In this document: piece by piece, positions 28,642 to 39,128 of the stretch
Position numbering within the stretch: the stretch's first letter is position 1
Layout of the letters: every line of letters starts with the position of its first letter
Assembly: GCF_026625705.1 (NCBI RefSeq)
Contig: NZ_CP113059.1
Coordinates: 3,906,001 to 3,970,000, forward strand
Origin: Pedobacter sp. SL55
GTDB lineage: Bacteria; Bacteroidota; Bacteroidia; Sphingobacteriales; Sphingobacteriaceae
Length of the DNA: 64,000 nucleotides
Direction of reading: 5' to 3'
Translations under genes and position numbers: made by a program
Notes under the pieces: model-generated
Seen by the model: only the letters and a program-made list of their open reading frames with translations
Told to the model about the DNA's origin: nothing
Databases searched by the model: none

Positions 28642-30996
28642 ATGGACAATTCTCAAAAGATAAACTTGCTTTTAGCAAAAATTGAAAATCTATCTTTAAG
28701 GCAGCAAAGCTTTGAAAGTGAAATAGCCGCCCTCAGACAAGAGGTTAATGCTTTACAGTCGCCGGCAATAGTAACCGAAGAGCAGCCTATTCAAAGTAAA
28801 CCATTTTTTCCGCCTCCCAAAAACACGCCACCGGTTGCTATAACACAGCAAAATGCAACACCAAAACCAATTATAGTACCAACTAACCAACAGCCAAGCT
28901 TTAGCGATAGATTTAGCAGTAAAAACATAGCTAAATCTGATTTTGAAAAATTTATTGGCGAAAACTTAATTAGCAAAATTGGTATCCTTATTTTAATTAT
29001 TGGCGTAGGAATTGGTGCTAAATATGCAATAGACAATCAACTTATTAGTCCGCTTACCCGAATTATACTGGGCTACTTAGTAGGCGCAGGCCTACTTGCG
29101 TTCGCTATTAAACTTAAAGCCAAATACGAAAAATTCTCGGCAGTTTTAGTAAGTGGTGCCATAACCATAATGTACTTTATCACTTATGCCGCTTACGATT
29201 TTTATGCCCTGATACCTCAGCCATTAGCTTTTTTACTGATGGTAGCCTTTACCTCGTTTACCATTGTTGCTGCAATAAAATACAACCAACAGGTCATTGC
29301 CCATATTGGTTTAGTTGGTGCTTATGCCGTGCCATTTTTATTAAGTGATGGTTCTGAAAAAGTAGGCGTTCTGTTTACCTATATGGCAATCATCAACATC
29401 GGTATACTGGCAATTAGTTTCAAAAAACACTGGAAACCTTTGTTTCATCCCTCTTTTGCCCTAACATGGATCATCTTTTTAAGTTGGCTACTCGGCTCTT
29501 ATTCAGATAGAAATCATTTTACATTATCACTAGCGTTCTCTACTATATTTTTCTTCATTTTTTATGTTACCAATTTAGCTTATAAAGTAAGTAAAAAAGA
29601 GGTTTTTGGCATTAGCGATATCACTTTAATACTTTTAAATAGCTTTATTTATTATGGAATAGGTTATTACATTTTATCAGAAAACAAAAATGGTATTGAG
29701 CTGCTGGGCTTATTTACACTAGCAAACGCAATCATACATTTTGTAGTTGGTTTAATTATTTATAAGAAACAACTGGCTGATAAAAATCTCTTCTATCTTG
29801 TTTTGGCTTTAGTAATTACCTTTATAACCATGGCTGCTCCAGTACAGTTAAATGGAGGGTGGGTAACTGTTTTCTGGACGGTAGAAGCCGCGGTATTATT
29901 CTATTTGGCACGAGTTAAACAAATAGCGATTTACGAAAAACTATCTTTTCCCTTAATTTTTATTGCTTTCTTTAGCCTTTTACAAGATTGGACAACCATT
30001 TATGGTATATATCTAGGATCTTCGGCCATCACACCTTTTTTAAATGTAGGTTTCTTAACCGGTATTATCTTTATTGCTGGCTTTGCTTGGATGACAAACA
30101 TTAACGCAAAGCACACAACAGCAGTAACAGATTGGCCTTGGATGCGACAAATTCTTAATTATGCACTGCCCGCTATGCTCATTATAGTGGTATACACTTG
30201 CTTTGAGAGAGAACTTACTACCTATTTCAATTACCTTTTTGAAAGCACTAAAATAAGTATTAACCCAAGCAAGAAACCAATTAATACACAATACATTTAC
30301 GATAGCAATTATTATACACTAAAAAATGTTTGGGTATTTATTTACACCATGTTCTTTGCCGCTGCTTTAACTTACTTAAATGTAAAAAAAATACGGAACA
30401 GCAGTTTCGCAGTAGCAAATTTGATTATTAACTTATTAATGGTATTGTCTTTTTTAGTAAGTGGGTTATACCTATTGAGCGAGCTTAGAGAAACTTATCT
30501 TAATCCCGAAAAATATTTCGTTATAGGTTCATCTAACATTGTTTTAAGGTATGTAGCATTGGTATTTTTTGCAATTTTAATTGCATCAATCTATCAACTG
30601 CAACGCTCTGCATTGCTAAAAACAAACTTAAAAACCATCCTCGATTACGTCTTATACATTTCCATTTTATGGATCATTAGTAGCGAGTTAATTAACATAC
30701 TTGAGCTAATGAGAGCCGATGGAAGCTATAAATTGGGCCTAAGTATTTTGTGGGGAGCTTATTCATTGTTCTTAATTGGACTTGGTTTAGCGAAAAACAA
30801 AAAACACCTTCGTATTGGTGCAATGGCATTGTTTGGCATTACATTGATTAAACTATTCTTTTATGATATTGCTTATCTCAGTACCATTTCTAAAACTGTT
30901 GTTTTCTTATCCTTAGGGATATTATTGCTAATTATTTCTTTCCTTTATAATAAGTACAAACATTTAATTATTGATGAAACTGAAGTTAAAAATTAA
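28642..30996 (+). CDS. DUF2339 multi-pass membrane protein
   Basis: The 784-residue protein has a cytoplasmic N-terminal coiled coil (LLAKIENLSLRQQSFESEI), a proline-rich linker, then about 20 transmembrane helices. The signature FIGENLISKIGILILIIGVG begins the first helix, as in the DUF2339 family. No enzyme motif is visible. It overlaps the DUF3999 gene that follows, a pairing that recurs in many bacteria. The role is unknown; an envelope function is likely because both proteins are membrane or periplasmic. Confidence 0.9.
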   Translation: MDNSQKINLLLAKIENLSLRQQSFESEIAALRQEVNALQSPAIVTEEQPIQSKPFFPPPKNTPPVAITQQNATPKPIIVPTNQQPSFSDRFSSKNIAKSDFEKFIGENLISKIGILILIIGVGIGAKYAIDNQLISPLTRIILGYLVGAGLLAFAIKLKAKYEKFSAVLVSGAITIMYFITYAAYDFYALIPQPLAFLLMVAFTSFTIVAAIKYNQQVIAHIGLVGAYAVPFLLSDGSEKVGVLFTYMAIINIGILAISFKKHWKPLFHPSFALTWIIFLSWLLGSYSDRNHFTLSLAFSTIFFFIFYVTNLAYKVSKKEVFGISDITLILLNSFIYYGIGYYILSENKNGIELLGLFTLANAIIHFVVGLIIYKKQLADKNLFYLVLALVITFITMAAPVQLNGGWVTVFWTVEAAVLFYLARVKQIAIYEKLSFPLIFIAFFSLLQDWTTIYGIYLGSSAITPFLNVGFLTGIIFIAGFAWMTNINAKHTTAVTDWPWMRQILNYALPAMLIIVVYTCFERELTTYFNYLFESTKISINPSKKPINTQYIYDSNYYTLKNVWVFIYTMFFAAALTYLNVKKIRNSSFAVANLIINLLMVLSFLVSGLYLLSELRETYLNPEKYFVIGSSNIVLRYVALVFFAILIASIYQLQRSALLKTNLKTILDYVLYISILWIISSELINILELMRADGSYKLGLSILWGAYSLFLIGLGLAKNKKHLRIGAMALFGITLIKLFFYDIAYLSTISKTVVFLSLGILLLIISFLYNKYKHLIIDETEVKN

Positions 30997-32206
30997 GCTG
31001 TTGTTACCTTTGTTAGCTTGTGTTTTGCTAGCAAAGGCGCAAACCAATACCTATCAATTTAAAAGACAAATTACAGAAGTTAGCACTACTTGGCATAGTG
31101 TTAAGCTTCCCGATGATATGTACCAAAAAATTAATTTAGGGTTTGAAGACCTAAGGATATTTGGGATAAATGGAAAAGATACCATAGAAGTGCCTTACCT
31201 ATTAAAGCAACGAGCAAACCAGGCTAGTTTGGTAGAAATTCCTTTTAAACAACTTAACCAAAGTGCTATTGGAGATATCTATTATTATACTTTCCAATTA
31301 ACCGAAGCCAACGCCATCAACCAAATTAGCTTAGATTTTAGGCAAGAAAATTTCGATTGGAAAGTTAATTTAGAAGGAAGTAACGACAACCAAAACTGGT
31401 TCGGTATTTTAAAAGATTACCGCATTTTATCTATTAAAAATAACGAAACCGATTATCAATTTACCAAGCTAAGTTTTCCCAATTCTAAATATCAGTTTTA
31501 TAGAATTGCTATTAAAAGCAATACGCAACCTACATTAACAGCAACAAAAACCACTAAAGTAGACACTATTAAAGGCATTTACGAAGAGGTAAAGTATCAA
31601 ACTTATTTGTTAAAAAACGATACAGAGAATAAAAAAACGGTTATTGAAGTAGGTTTAAAAAATGCTGTTCCGGTATCTTATTTAAAACTAGATGCGCAAA
31701 GCGATTTTGATTTCTATAGACCAATTAAAATCGAATACGCTACGGATAGTATCAAGACAGAAAGAGGCATTGAATATCATTTTGCGACACTTTATGAGGG
31801 AACCATCAGTTCGTTAGAGGCGCCAGAATTTAATTTCACAAATACCATTACCAGCAAACTAAAGATTACCGTCAGTAACCACGATAACAGACCATTACGT
31901 TTAAGTGGTTTGGCAATTAAGGGAAATAGTTACGATTTGATTGCCCGATTTGATGACTTAAAAGCCAGTTATGCGCTGTATTACGGCAATGAAGCTGTTC
32001 AGTCGCCAAATTACGAAATTGAAAAATTTGAAAGTAAGATCCCTACCAACTTAACCAGCGTAACAGTAAGCCAAGAGCAAAAGAATCCTTCTTACACAGT
32101 TAAAACAGAAAAACCACTGTTCGAAAATAAGATTTGGCTTTGGGGTATCATGGCAATTATTATAGCTTTATTAGGGTTCTTTTCGTTTAAAATGTTGAAG
32201 AATTAG
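30974..32206 (+). CDS. DUF3999 family envelope protein
   Basis: About 410 residues: signal peptide ending LLAKAQ, a long periplasmic beta-rich region (VKLPDDMYQKINLGFEDLRI, FKQLNQSAIGDIYYYTF, a galactose-binding-like segment with NFDWKVNLEGSNDNQNW), and one C-terminal membrane helix (IWLWGIMAIIIALLGFFSF). This matches DUF3999. The ATG at 30974 is chosen over the adjacent TTG. It overlaps the DUF2339 gene by 23 bp, so the two are translated as a pair and probably form one membrane complex. Confidence 0.87.
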   Translation: MKLKLKIKLLLPLLACVLLAKAQTNTYQFKRQITEVSTTWHSVKLPDDMYQKINLGFEDLRIFGINGKDTIEVPYLLKQRANQASLVEIPFKQLNQSAIGDIYYYTFQLTEANAINQISLDFRQENFDWKVNLEGSNDNQNWFGILKDYRILSIKNNETDYQFTKLSFPNSKYQFYRIAIKSNTQPTLTATKTTKVDTIKGIYEEVKYQTYLLKNDTENKKTVIEVGLKNAVPVSYLKLDAQSDFDFYRPIKIEYATDSIKTERGIEYHFATLYEGTISSLEAPEFNFTNTITSKLKITVSNHDNRPLRLSGLAIKGNSYDLIARFDDLKASYALYYGNEAVQSPNYEIEKFESKIPTNLTSVTVSQEQKNPSYTVKTEKPLFENKIWLWGIMAIIIALLGFFSFKMLKN

Positions 32207-32223
32207 TGAAGAAAGCAAATAGC

Positions 32224-33387
32224 TTATTGTTTGATTAACCTCGCTACAAACATGCTGTCTGCCTTATCATGGTACCCCTTAATCAATTCCATTGTCTCTA
32301 ATTTTAGAGGGAATTTTTCGAGTAGATAGTTTACCACTTCTTCGTTTTCTTGCTTAAAAACAGAACAAGTCATGTAAATTAATGGCTTACCCGGTTTAAG
32401 GTATTTAATCACATTTTCGGCAATTGCCTTTTGTAGCTTCACATAATTAGCTACTTTGTACTCTTCAAAGAAATACAGCATTTCTGGAGTTCGGCCCCAA
32501 GTACCAGCACCCGAGCAAGGCGCATCTAGCAAAATCCCATCAAACTCATAGTGATGTAATATTTGATCGTTATTTTGCAAAAGATCGATGGTTTTTTTCT
32601 GAAAATCTTTGATACCAGCTGCTATAAAACGCTCTTGCAAGTTCCCTAAGCTAGTTTCCCTTACATCGCTGGCTAGCAATTTAACTTTAGGCTCTAAGCT
32701 GTGTATTAACAGAGATTTTCCGCCAGATGCGGCGCAGCAATCCCACCAATAATCGTAAGGTTGCGGTTTGAAATAAGCTCCCGTTTTTTGCGAAGAAAAA
32801 TCTTGCACTTGATATAAACGTGCATCGTCTATAATTTGCTCTAATTTTGTTCCGTTAGGTAAAGCCAACGTAGTATCCGAAAGTTCGTTTACCACAACAC
32901 CAGCAGCCTCTATTTTAGCTTTAACTGTAGGCAAGTGTGTTTCGCGAACTCGGATAAACAAATCTGGCTGTACAAACAAAGAATATAAAAAGTCTTGCTC
33001 ATTAATGCCATCAGAGAGGCTGGCTTTAAAAGGAAAAACATCTTCCAATTTAAAAGCTGGATATTGCGATTCTACAAAAGCTACTTTCTCTTTAATTGGC
33101 TTTGTAATATGTGCTGCCGCTTGAGGAAAAGCATGTTCGGTAACCAAACTTAAATCGACATTGCAAAGAAAATCTGCCACAGCCAAACGCTCTGTTGCCG
33201 GCAAAGTAGCCAATGCTTTACCTAGCCTAAAGTAACTGTAAATGTATCTGCTTGCCCATCTCCTATCTGACGAACCCATTTGTTTGTGCTGCTTAAAATA
33301 TACAACCAAATATCTGTGAAGCGGCAATTTACCATCGTAACTTGCTAAAACCTGCTCAAATGCCCTGATATGATGGTGTACCTTCAT
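32224..33387 (-). CDS. RsmB/NOP-family RNA cytosine methyltransferase
   Basis: The 387-residue protein modifies cytosine-5 in RNA using S-adenosylmethionine. An N-terminal helical NusB-like region (RRWASRYIYSYFRLG) is followed by the Rossmann methyltransferase: cofactor loop WWDCCAASGGKSLLI, the motif DAPCSGAGTWGRTPE with the release cysteine, and the catalytic TC motif YMTCSVFKQENEEVV. Compared with E. coli RsmB (about 430 residues) the chain is slightly short. Whether the target is 16S rRNA C967 or another site cannot be told. Confidence 0.92.
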   Translation of the reverse strand: MKVHHHIRAFEQVLASYDGKLPLHRYLVVYFKQHKQMGSSDRRWASRYIYSYFRLGKALATLPATERLAVADFLCNVDLSLVTEHAFPQAAAHITKPIKEKVAFVESQYPAFKLEDVFPFKASLSDGINEQDFLYSLFVQPDLFIRVRETHLPTVKAKIEAAGVVVNELSDTTLALPNGTKLEQIIDDARLYQVQDFSSQKTGAYFKPQPYDYWWDCCAASGGKSLLIHSLEPKVKLLASDVRETSLGNLQERFIAAGIKDFQKKTIDLLQNNDQILHHYEFDGILLDAPCSGAGTWGRTPEMLYFFEEYKVANYVKLQKAIAENVIKYLKPGKPLIYMTCSVFKQENEEVVNYLLEKFPLKLETMELIKGYHDKADSMFVARLIKQ

Positions 33388-33497
33388 GAAGTTAAAAGTA
33401 GAAAGTGAAAAATAGGTTAATTGCTGAATTGGTTATTCGTTTAGTTTTCGCTCGTTAATCTTTGTTCCTTGCTCCATATTCCTTGCTCTTTATTCTA

Positions 33498-34688
33498 TCA
33501 ATCCACCTGCACTAAAGCCGTATCTTTGTACTGCAAAATCTTTAAATGCTTGTTATAATATCCATATTCTGCATCGTAACCAAAATCAAAATCGTTAGTT
33601 AAGCCTTTATATTTTTCTTTAATCAGATAATCGGTGTAACTAATACCATACTTGGCCATTAGTTTACCGAAGTAAAATCCAATATCAAAACCTTTAAAAG
33701 CATATTCTGTAGGTTCAAATTCATATTTATCTCTATAAACCTTTACAAAATCAACCGCATTTTTGCTTTTGTAATCGATATGATAGGAAGAACTTAAAAC
33801 AGTTTCTAAACTTTGCAACTGATCGATATTGTAAGTTTGCTTTGCCCAGTTTGGATGACCAAAAACTTGGATAGGATACCCAGCCACATTTTTTAAGCGA
33901 TGTAATTTGGTTAAACTTGGGGCTACAAAAGGCGCATCATCTGAGCAAACCACCACCGCATACTTTTTACCTTTTACCATTTTAGTTTCAAACACGTAGG
34001 TAGAAGTAAACTCTTGCACTACAAAACTAGGATATTTACTAGCAAACTGACTTTTAACTGGACGAGCAAAAGCTTCATCAGATGATTTTTTAGTATTGAT
34101 CAACACTACAATCGTTTGCTCGGCCTTGTTTTCTTTGGCAATATAATCAGCCACCCTCTTTCCATGCGTTTCAATATCGTTTACAATAGAAATTAAGTAT
34201 GGGTTGTTAAATTCACTTGGTTTAGAGGCTGCCAGCGGAGAAATTAATGGTAATTTATTCACTTCCGAAAAGCCTGTCATGTACTTTACCCCATCAGGAA
34301 AAACCGGCCCAATAATTAAATTGCTACTTTTTACAGCCTCTTTCTTAATTAGTGTAGCCAGCTGACTATTATCATCTCTTGTATCAAAAACATTTACCTT
34401 GAAATTTAAACCTGTATTGGCAGCAGAGTCAATGCCCAACATTAAACCCTGATAAAAATCTAAAGCCATATCGGCTTTGCCAATTTGCGCTTTGGTAACT
34501 GTTTTCAGGTTAAATTTATTCAGCTGAAAAGGAACGAAAACGCTAATGTTACCTTGCGTAAACTTGGCAGCCGTTTTCTGTTCAACAGGTTTAGCCGGGG
34601 TTTTCACCACCGGCTTTGTTATTTTGGGCGAGCAACTCGCCAACACCGCAATAAAAGTAAGTACAGCTAAAAGCTTATTCCCACTCAA
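33498..34688 (-). CDS. Periplasmic-binding-fold lipoprotein (LppC/LpoA or Peripla_BP_6-like)
   Basis: About 396 residues. A lipoprotein signal peptide ([17 protein letters not shown]) leads to a type I periplasmic-binding fold: [13 protein letters not shown], the motif [19 protein letters not shown], then [20 protein letters not shown] and [14 protein letters not shown]. Related proteins are ABC-type ligand receptors or, in Proteobacteria, the penicillin-binding-protein activator LpoA. No transporter genes are adjacent, so a sensor or activator role is as likely as transport. I prefer the TTG at 34688, which starts right at the signal peptide and overlaps the end of guaA by 14 bp. A longer frame to 34724 is also open. 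Confidence 0.8.
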   Translation of the reverse strand: MSGNKLLAVLTFIAVLASCSPKITKPVVKTPAKPVEQKTAAKFTQGNISVFVPFQLNKFNLKTVTKAQIGKADMALDFYQGLMLGIDSAANTGLNFKVNVFDTRDDNSQLATLIKKEAVKSSNLIIGPVFPDGVKYMTGFSEVNKLPLISPLAASKPSEFNNPYLISIVNDIETHGKRVADYIAKENKAEQTIVVLINTKKSSDEAFARPVKSQFASKYPSFVVQEFTSTYVFETKMVKGKKYAVVVCSDDAPFVAPSLTKLHRLKNVAGYPIQVFGHPNWAKQTYNIDQLQSLETVLSSSYHIDYKSKNAVDFVKVYRDKYEFEPTEYAFKGFDIGFYFGKLMAKYGISYTDYLIKEKYKGLTNDFDFGYDAEYGYYNKHLKILQYKDTALVQVD

Positions 34689-36201
34689 TAGTTGCTGGCG
34701 GTTTCGAACTAATATCATACACAACTCGGTTAATCCCTCTTACTTTATTAATAATTTCATTGGATATTTTTGCGAGCACCGGATAAGGCAAATGGCACCA
34801 ATCTGCAGTCATCCCATCTAACGATTCTACCGCCCTCAACGCAATTACGTTTTCGTAAGTACGCTCATCGCCCATTACCCCTACCGAACGCACTGGTAAA
34901 AATATCGCTCCAGCTTGCCAAATTTGGTCGTATAAACCAGCATCTTTCAAGTTTTGGATGTAAATATGATCTGCTTCCTGTAATATCGCAATCTTTTCTG
35001 CAGTTACCTCTCCAATAATTCTAATCCCTAAACCAGGACCAGGGAAAGGATGTCTACCTAAAATAAACGATTCTAAGCCTAAAGTGTTTCCAACTCTACG
35101 CACTTCATCCTTAAATAAAGTTTTTAATGGCTCTACCACTTTCAATTTCATGAAATCTGGCAAACCACCTACGTTATGGTGTGATTTTATAGTTGCCGAC
35201 GGGCCGTTAACCGAAACAGATTCGATTACATCTGGATAAATTGTTCCCTGCGCTAACCACTTCACATCCTGAATTTGGTGTGCTTCATCATCAAATACTT
35301 CGATAAATACACGTCCAATAATTTTACGTTTCTTCTCCGGATCTTCAACACCAGCCAACTCGCCTAAAAATCTATCCTTCGCATCAACTCCTTTAATATT
35401 TAGACCAAAATCTTTGTATTGTTCTAATACGCTTTCATATTCGTTCTTACGTAACAAACCGTTATCTACGAAAATACAGTGTAAGTTTTTGCCAATAGCT
35501 TTGTGCAATAAAACCGCCGCTACGCTACTATCTACACCTCCAGAAAGTGCTAAAACCACTTTATCATCTCCTAGTTGAGCTTTCAAATCGGCAATGGTAG
35601 TTTCTGCAAAAGCGTCTGATGTCCAATCTTGGCTACAGCCGCAAATACCAACCAAAAAGTTGCTCAACAAAGTTTTGCCATCTGTACTGTGCGTAACTTC
35701 TGGATGGAACTGAATAGCATAAGTTTGCTCTCCTTTTACTTGGTAGCCAGCCACCCTAACTTCGGCAGTACTTGCAATAATTTCGAAATTTTCTGGCACT
35801 TGCGTAATCGAATCCCCGTGGCTCATCCATACTTGCGAATCAACCAAGATGCCTTTAAACAAAGGATTTTCGTTGTTCACAAAGCTTAAATTAGCTCTAC
35901 CATATTCTCTCGTTGCCGATGCTTCTACATTTCCTCCACTTTGCTGTGCAATAAACTGCGCTCCGTAGCAAACCGCCAATAAAGGATAAGCTTTAAACAA
36001 ATTCAAGTCTACAAATGGCGCATTTTCTTGACGCACAGAAGACGGACTTCCCGAAAGGATTACCCCTTTCACCGTAGAATCTAGGGCTGGAATGTTGTTA
36101 AATGGATGAATTTCGCAGTACACATTTAATTCGCGAACACGACGTGCAATAAGCTGTGTAAATTGCGAACCAAAATCGAGGATAATGATTTTTTCTAGCA
36201 T
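34675..36201 (-). CDS. guaA: GMP synthase (glutamine-hydrolysing)
   Basis: GuaA converts XMP to GMP using ATP and glutamine, the last step of guanine nucleotide synthesis. The N-terminal class I glutamine amidotransferase has the nucleophile Cys in [12 protein letters not shown] and His-Glu in QFHPEVTHS. The ATP pyrophosphatase P-loop is [15 protein letters not shown]. The C-terminal dimerisation domain ends KPPATIEWE, as in all GuaA. About 508 residues, normal. The ATG at 36201 is preferred to a TTG six bases upstream because it lies just after the promoter -7 element. It is followed by the LppC-like lipoprotein gene with overlap. Confidence 0.98.
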   Translation of the reverse strand: MLEKIIILDFGSQFTQLIARRVRELNVYCEIHPFNNIPALDSTVKGVILSGSPSSVRQENAPFVDLNLFKAYPLLAVCYGAQFIAQQSGGNVEASATREYGRANLSFVNNENPLFKGILVDSQVWMSHGDSITQVPENFEIIASTAEVRVAGYQVKGEQTYAIQFHPEVTHSTDGKTLLSNFLVGICGCSQDWTSDAFAETTIADLKAQLGDDKVVLALSGGVDSSVAAVLLHKAIGKNLHCIFVDNGLLRKNEYESVLEQYKDFGLNIKGVDAKDRFLGELAGVEDPEKKRKIIGRVFIEVFDDEAHQIQDVKWLAQGTIYPDVIESVSVNGPSATIKSHHNVGGLPDFMKLKVVEPLKTLFKDEVRRVGNTLGLESFILGRHPFPGPGLGIRIIGEVTAEKIAILQEADHIYIQNLKDAGLYDQIWQAGAIFLPVRSVGVMGDERTYENVIALRAVESLDGMTADWCHLPYPVLAKISNEIINKVRGINRVVYDISSKPPATIEWE

Positions 36202-36204
36202 CCG

Positions 36205-36212
36205 CAAAGGTA
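36205..36212 (-). promoter_or_regulatory. -7 element of the guaA promoter
   Basis: On the minus strand TACCTTTG is a full match to TAnnTTTG and ends only 3 bases before the guaA ATG. The transcript would therefore be leaderless or nearly so. Confidence 0.5.
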
Positions 36213-36485
36213 ATGAAATTTACGATTTTAGAAGTACGATTTTAGATTATTTTGAAGAGCAAATTCAGTGCTTATCACTCTCGAAAGCCCTGCTTTTCGC
36301 TTTACTACATGGCAAACACACAGGTTTGCCATTACGTGCTCGCTTCTATCAGGTCTATTCAACAGAAAACATTACCGATATTAAGCGTAGTAAGTGCAAG
36401 TCGTATCGCCGTTGCAAGAAACGAAGCAATTTTAATGCGATAGTTTTACCTTAATAGAGCAAAAAACGTATAAGTTCATATAAGA

Positions 36486-38552
36486 TTAAACGCTATATAA
36501 AGGCAAAGTAAAACAAAAAATGGTACCGCCGCCCAGATTGCCTTCGTACCAAATTTTACCGCCATGAGCATCAACAATTTGCTTACAGATAGACAGCCCA
36601 AGCCCATAAGATTTTTCGCCCTTGGTACCAAAACGTTTAGATGAGGTAAACAGCTGGAAAATATCGTTCCCATATTCCTTAGGGATGCCAATACCGTTAT
36701 CAATTATTTTAAACAACACATTTTCAGGTTGCTTCTCTATTACAACTTTTATTTCTTGCCCAGCTTGGCTAAACTTAATGGCATTGTTAATCAAATTACT
36801 AATTACTCTTGATATTTTTTGCGCATAAATATCAGCCTCTAACTTGGCTACAGCTGTTTCAAATTTTATGTTTTGTTGTTTTTCCTCAGCCCTGTAGCTT
36901 AATAAAGCAATCGCATTTTTCACAATTTCAATCACATCAGCTTTAGTTACCTTAACCTCAAAATCTACACCCTGCTTATTTTCTGCGGCTTCAATTATAT
37001 CGTCTATTAAGGTTAAGGCATTGTTGCAAGCGCCATCAATCAACGTAAGTTTATCCTTAATCAACCCTTGTTCATCATCCAAGATCATCAACTTTGTTAA
37101 ACTAGAAATACCAACTATGGGGTTTCTTAAATCGTGGGCTACAGCTCTCAAAATGGTATCTTTTTCTTTATCGCTAACACTTAACTTGTTTAATGCTTCT
37201 TCCAGTTTGTTCTTTTGCAGCAAAATTTCATTATTAAGGTTCGTTAACTCCCTAATATTCTTTTTTGATTTTCGCAAATAGATATAGATAAGCACCACGA
37301 TAGAAATAGCCATTGCGATAAAAACCATAGTGATGTAAAGGTAGCGCTGCTGAATTTCGGCCTCTCTTTTTAAGGAGTTAATTTCGCTCTCGTTGCTTAA
37401 ATTTCTAAAACGCTCGTCTACACTGGTAGATTTTAGCTTATCGGTTTCCTTTTGTAAAGAATCAGAAAGTGAGGCGTAGCGTTCTAAATGATGTAGCGCT
37501 AATCTAGGCTCGCCAACTGCGTCTAAATGCTTCGAACTGAGCAGATGGTAAGTGCGTTTAAAATCTAACACATTAAGCTTTTCACTATCTTTTTTTAAAA
37601 TTTGCAAATAATTTCCGGCTTTGGCAAGCTGCTCTGTTTCCAAATAAACTTTAATTAGTTTTATTTTTGCGGTAACCACATCTACACTATCATAACCGGG
37701 AAGATCGTTAATGGCTATACTTTTTTTAAGGAAAGTTTCGGCCTTGTCAAATTGCTTTTTACGCAACATCTCCCCTCCAATATTACCATACACTACTCCT
37801 CTGGCCGATAAATAGTATTTTTTCCTCTCTGGCAATGTATCGTTAGCTACAATATATTTTAACGCCTTCTGATAATAAATGATGGCACTATCAATTTTAT
37901 TGGTTCGCGAATAACATAACGCGATGTTGTTAAGCAGCTCCTGTTGTCTAAAAACTTCAGAAAAACTGGTGCTGCATTGTTTCACTTCATCTAGTGTAAT
38001 TTTAAAGTAACTGTTGGCATCATTATACTTACCTTGCTTGTACAAAATCATGGCAATGCGATAATTGTAATTACTACTCTTACACTTATCATCAATAACT
38101 GGCATCAGTTTCTTGCCTAGAAAATAATTTCGGTAGGCCTCTTCGTAAGCTTTTAGCCTAAATAAAGCATCGCCCTTAAAATAGTAGGCACTAGCTAGTT
38201 CATCTATGTAGTTTTTTGCACTTTTTGTACGTTCTACAGTATAAATCATGCTATCGGCATAAAGCAACGATTGTTGGTAATTGTTCTTGTAGAAATAATA
38301 AAAGTATAAGCTGTGGTAAATTTTGTATTTAGATTGGGGCGGCAAGCTCTTATCGTGGTTTAGCAAATATTGTAGCTTTTGTACGGCCTGTTCTTTATTT
38401 ACCGTATCGTTATAAACCCAAGAGGTTTTATCGATTACCGAATCTATTAAACTAACAGAATTTTTAGGTGTGTCTGTAGTGCAAGACAACAAAACAGTAC
38501 AACACATAAAAAATGAGAAACTTACGTAAATTATCTTCTTTTTAAGCGGCAT
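36486..38552 (-). CDS. TPR-containing sensor histidine kinase
   Basis: The 688-residue protein has a lipoprotein-like or membrane signal (CTVLLSCTTDTP) and a periplasmic array of tetratricopeptide repeats (about residues 50-370, with YYFYKNNYQQSLLYADSMI). One transmembrane helix follows (ITMVFIAMAISIVVLIYIYL), then a coiled coil and a kinase core: H box AVAHDLRNPIVGISSLT, N box ISNLINNAIKFS, G1 DNGIGIPKE, G2 KSYGLGLSICKQIVDAHGG. This periplasmic-TPR kinase design is common in Bacteroidota. No response regulator gene is adjacent. It ends near the guaA promoter region. Confidence 0.93.
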   Translation of the reverse strand: MPLKKKIIYVSFSFFMCCTVLLSCTTDTPKNSVSLIDSVIDKTSWVYNDTVNKEQAVQKLQYLLNHDKSLPPQSKYKIYHSLYFYYFYKNNYQQSLLYADSMIYTVERTKSAKNYIDELASAYYFKGDALFRLKAYEEAYRNYFLGKKLMPVIDDKCKSSNYNYRIAMILYKQGKYNDANSYFKITLDEVKQCSTSFSEVFRQQELLNNIALCYSRTNKIDSAIIYYQKALKYIVANDTLPERKKYYLSARGVVYGNIGGEMLRKKQFDKAETFLKKSIAINDLPGYDSVDVVTAKIKLIKVYLETEQLAKAGNYLQILKKDSEKLNVLDFKRTYHLLSSKHLDAVGEPRLALHHLERYASLSDSLQKETDKLKSTSVDERFRNLSNESEINSLKREAEIQQRYLYITMVFIAMAISIVVLIYIYLRKSKKNIRELTNLNNEILLQKNKLEEALNKLSVSDKEKDTILRAVAHDLRNPIVGISSLTKLMILDDEQGLIKDKLTLIDGACNNALTLIDDIIEAAENKQGVDFEVKVTKADVIEIVKNAIALLSYRAEEKQQNIKFETAVAKLEADIYAQKISRVISNLINNAIKFSQAGQEIKVVIEKQPENVLFKIIDNGIGIPKEYGNDIFQLFTSSKRFGTKGEKSYGLGLSICKQIVDAHGGKIWYEGNLGGGTIFCFTLPLYSV

Positions 38553-38576
38553 TTTACAGCCCCTAAAATAGCAATT

Positions 38577-39035
38577 TTAATTACCATTTAAAAGTGTAGT
38601 TTTTACCCCAAACCTATTCAAGAAATCTACCCCTTCATCGCTGGCTAAACCTTTATAAGCAGCGTACGAATCGCGGTAAAAAACCTCTCTTATTCCCGAA
38701 GATAGGATTAACCTAGCACAGGCTATACATGGAGATAAAGTGGTATATAAGGTAGCGCCTTCTATTTTCGATCCATTTTTTACAGCGTAGAGAATGGCAT
38801 TTTCTTCGGCATGTAAAGCCAGCGAACAACTTCCTTTACTATCTCTAGCGCAACCTGTTTCTGGCCATTCTTCGTCGCAATTGTGCGTACCTGGAGGCGG
38901 CCCGTTATAACCTATAGAAATGATACGGGTATCTTTAGTTAGCACAGCACCTACATGAGCCCTCACACAGTGCGAACGGCTAGCCAAATCTGATGCCAGG
39001 TTCATATAAATCTCGTTAAACGTCTTTTTTGCCAT
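38577..39035 (-). CDS. dCMP/ComE-type deaminase
   Basis: The 152-residue zinc deaminase converts dCMP to dUMP for dTTP synthesis. The zinc site is HAEENAIL (His and catalytic Glu) and TLSPCIACARLI (two Cys). The insert TRIISIGYNGPPPGTHNCDE with a further Cys is typical of the ComEB/DCTD group rather than cytidine deaminase. Cytoplasmic. It lies between the TPR kinase and the MFS permease on the same strand, with a terminator separating it from the latter. Confidence 0.94.
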   Translation of the reverse strand: MAKKTFNEIYMNLASDLASRSHCVRAHVGAVLTKDTRIISIGYNGPPPGTHNCDEEWPETGCARDSKGSCSLALHAEENAILYAVKNGSKIEGATLYTTLSPCIACARLILSSGIREVFYRDSYAAYKGLASDEGVDFLNRFGVKTTLLNGN

Positions 39036-39042
39036 CGATATG

Positions 39043-39082
39043 AAATAAAAAAAGCTCTCCGATTAACAACCGAAGAGCTTTC
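39043..39082 (-). terminator. Rho-independent terminator after the sugar permease
   Basis: On the minus strand AAAGCTCT and AGAGCTTT form the stem, reinforced by inner CGG/TCGG pairing, and are followed by a run of seven T. It lies downstream of the permease at 39129-40430. Confidence 0.75.
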
Positions 39083-39128
39083 AAAGCTAATACTTTTTAC
39101 GGTAAGCTATCAAATTTCTTTTGGAAAT

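Noticed and set aside
36309..36332. Perfect 9-bp hairpin ATGGCAAAC/GTTTGCCAT between guaA and the TPR kinase
   Set aside because: No T-run on either strand and no nearby gene end that needs it; no function assigned.
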